A stretch of 7,597 nt of DNA from Gallionella sp. (GTDB lineage: Bacteria; Pseudomonadota; Gammaproteobacteria; Burkholderiales; Gallionellaceae), in NCBI GenBank assembly GCA_017880945.1, contig JADGRM010000105.1, forward strand, positions 1-7,597, given 5' to 3'. Numbering within the stretch: position 1 is the first letter of the stretch; every line of letters begins with the position of its first letter. This document shows positions 7,098 to 7,597 of this stretch, in pieces. Under the pieces are notes generated by a model. It was not told the origin of the DNA. It did no database searches and saw only the letters and a list, made by a program, of their open reading frames with translations. A program made the position numbers and the translations under genes.

Positions 7098-7597
7098 CTA
7101 AGGATTGCCGCTAGCCGATTCCTGGAAAAACTTTTGATCCGGTAAGTTATTGCGGAATTCACGGAAATCGGCATCCACACTGGCGCTCTTGATGACGACC
7201 GGACGCAGGAAGATCACCAGTTCGGTTTTGGTCGTCGTGTCATTCCGATTTTGGAAGAGATTCCCCAAAATCGGAATGCGACCTAGCAGAGGTATCTCGT
7301 TGGTGTTGAAATTGATCTCTTCTTTGATTAATCCCCCCATCACAGCCATTTGACCATTTTCGACCTTGATGATGGATTCCATCTCGCGCGTCTGTATTTC
7401 CGGTATGAGATTTTTGATAGGCGCGAGACCACAGGTAGTGACACCGAAGCCGCATGGGTTGGCCAGAATCGGATTGGGGTCTTGTACACCAAGACCAACA
7501 AGGCTGGAAATGGAGGGGCGCACATTAATGGTTACCGTATCGGTATCGCTGATCTGAGGGGTGACGCTCATCGTCAAACCAATTGAGACAGAATTTG
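7098..7597 (-). CDS. mshL: MshL-like outer-membrane secretin (partial, only C-terminal 165 residues present)
   Basis: This is the 3' end of a secretin, open at the right edge. The frame continues upstream of the TTG at 7577 to the window limit (NSVSIGLTMSV...), so that codon is not the start. Secretin-core signatures are clear: GLTMSVTPQIS (6-16 of the visible part), INVRPSIS, NLIPEIQTREMES, IKVENGQMAVMGGLI, the highly conserved IPLLGRIPILGNLFQNR (101-117) and KTELVIFLRPVVI (123-135). A short polar tail (136-165) ends the protein. Secretins form the outer-membrane ring through which pili or exoproteins pass. The REMES and GQMAVMGGLI motifs and the downstream MshN/E/G-like genes favour the MshL class over PilQ or GspD. 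A loop with two cysteines (NPCGF, TTCGL, residues 48 and 55) lies between the RPSIS and EIQTRE motifs. The protein starts outside the window, so signal peptide and N-domains cannot be judged. Confidence 0.93.
   Translation of the reverse strand, partial: NSVSIGLTMSVTPQISDTDTVTINVRPSISSLVGLGVQDPNPILANPCGFGVTTCGLAPIKNLIPEIQTREMESIIKVENGQMAVMGGLIKEEINFNTNEIPLLGRIPILGNLFQNRNDTTTKTELVIFLRPVVIKSASVDADFREFRNNLPDQKFFQESASGNP
7241..7278. repeat. Perfect 14-bp inverted repeat with 10-base loop inside the secretin gene
   Basis: Arms 7241-7254 (CATTCCGATTTTGG) and 7265-7278 (CCAAAATCGGAATG) are exact reverse complements with a 10-base spacer. They would fold as a stable hairpin in the mRNA over the codons of the conserved secretin motif RIPILGNLFQNRN. 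No U-tract follows on the coding strand and the reading frame continues, so a simple terminator is unlikely. Whether the structure is functional or a codon coincidence is not known. Confidence 0.7.

Noticed and set aside
7241..7278. Intrinsic transcription terminator at the 14-bp inverted repeat
   Set aside because: The coding-strand sequence after the hairpin has no U-run and the hairpin lies inside the coding region, with the operon continuing downstream.
7575..7577. TTG at 7577 as start codon of the last gene
   Set aside because: The frame continues upstream to the window edge with secretin-like residues, so the gene is simply cut by the window.
1..7597. RNA genes, CRISPR arrays, insertion sequences, attachment sites or promoters
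   Set aside because: Reading both strands shows tightly packed coding sequence with gaps of 13 bases or less, no regularly spaced repeats, no transposase motifs and no room for a promoter outside genes.

Overview
The window is one compact, unidirectional piece of a type IV pilus / type II secretion-like operon of the MSHA (mannose-sensitive haemagglutinin pilus) kind. All recognisable genes lie on the minus strand, so transcription runs from the right edge to the left edge. Moderate GC, Gram-negative envelope parts (an outer-membrane secretin) and the style of the accessory proteins suggest a proteobacterium. I think a betaproteobacterium (for example Gallionella/Sideroxydans-like or a relative) is most likely, but that assignment rests on recalled family resemblance, not on a search.

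In transcription order the window holds: the C-terminal part of a secretin (mshL-like, open at the right edge); a single-pass membrane TPR protein (mshN-like); a GspE/PilB-family assembly ATPase with an N-terminal c-di-GMP-type MshEN domain (mshE-like); a GspF/PilC-family inner-membrane platform protein (mshG-like); a 498-residue GspL-like protein that joins a PilM-like cytoplasmic domain to a PilN-like membrane/periplasmic part; a PilO/MshJ-like bitopic protein; a small exported protein in the PilP/MshK position; and the N-terminal 176 residues of a prepilin-like protein with a GspK/MshP-type signal (open at the left edge).

The genes are separated by at most 13 bases and two pairs overlap, so they probably form one polycistronic unit with translational coupling. 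No promoter, terminator, RNA gene, mobile element or CRISPR array is visible, and there is no gene-free stretch longer than about 15 bases. Promoter and main pilin genes, if present, lie outside the window.

Together the products would form an envelope-spanning pilus machine: secretin pore in the outer membrane, alignment complex (GspL-like, PilO-like and MshK-like proteins) in the inner membrane and periplasm, platform protein and hexameric ATPase at the base, and a minor prepilin as a filament or tip component. No retraction ATPase (PilT) is in the window. The most notable points are the variant MshEN motifs in the ATPase, a perfect 14-bp inverted repeat inside the conserved secretin coding sequence, the PilM/PilN-type fusion without visible nucleotide-binding signatures, the absence of mshM between the mshL-like and mshN-like genes, and the unusual cysteine-containing prepilin-like protein at the left edge.
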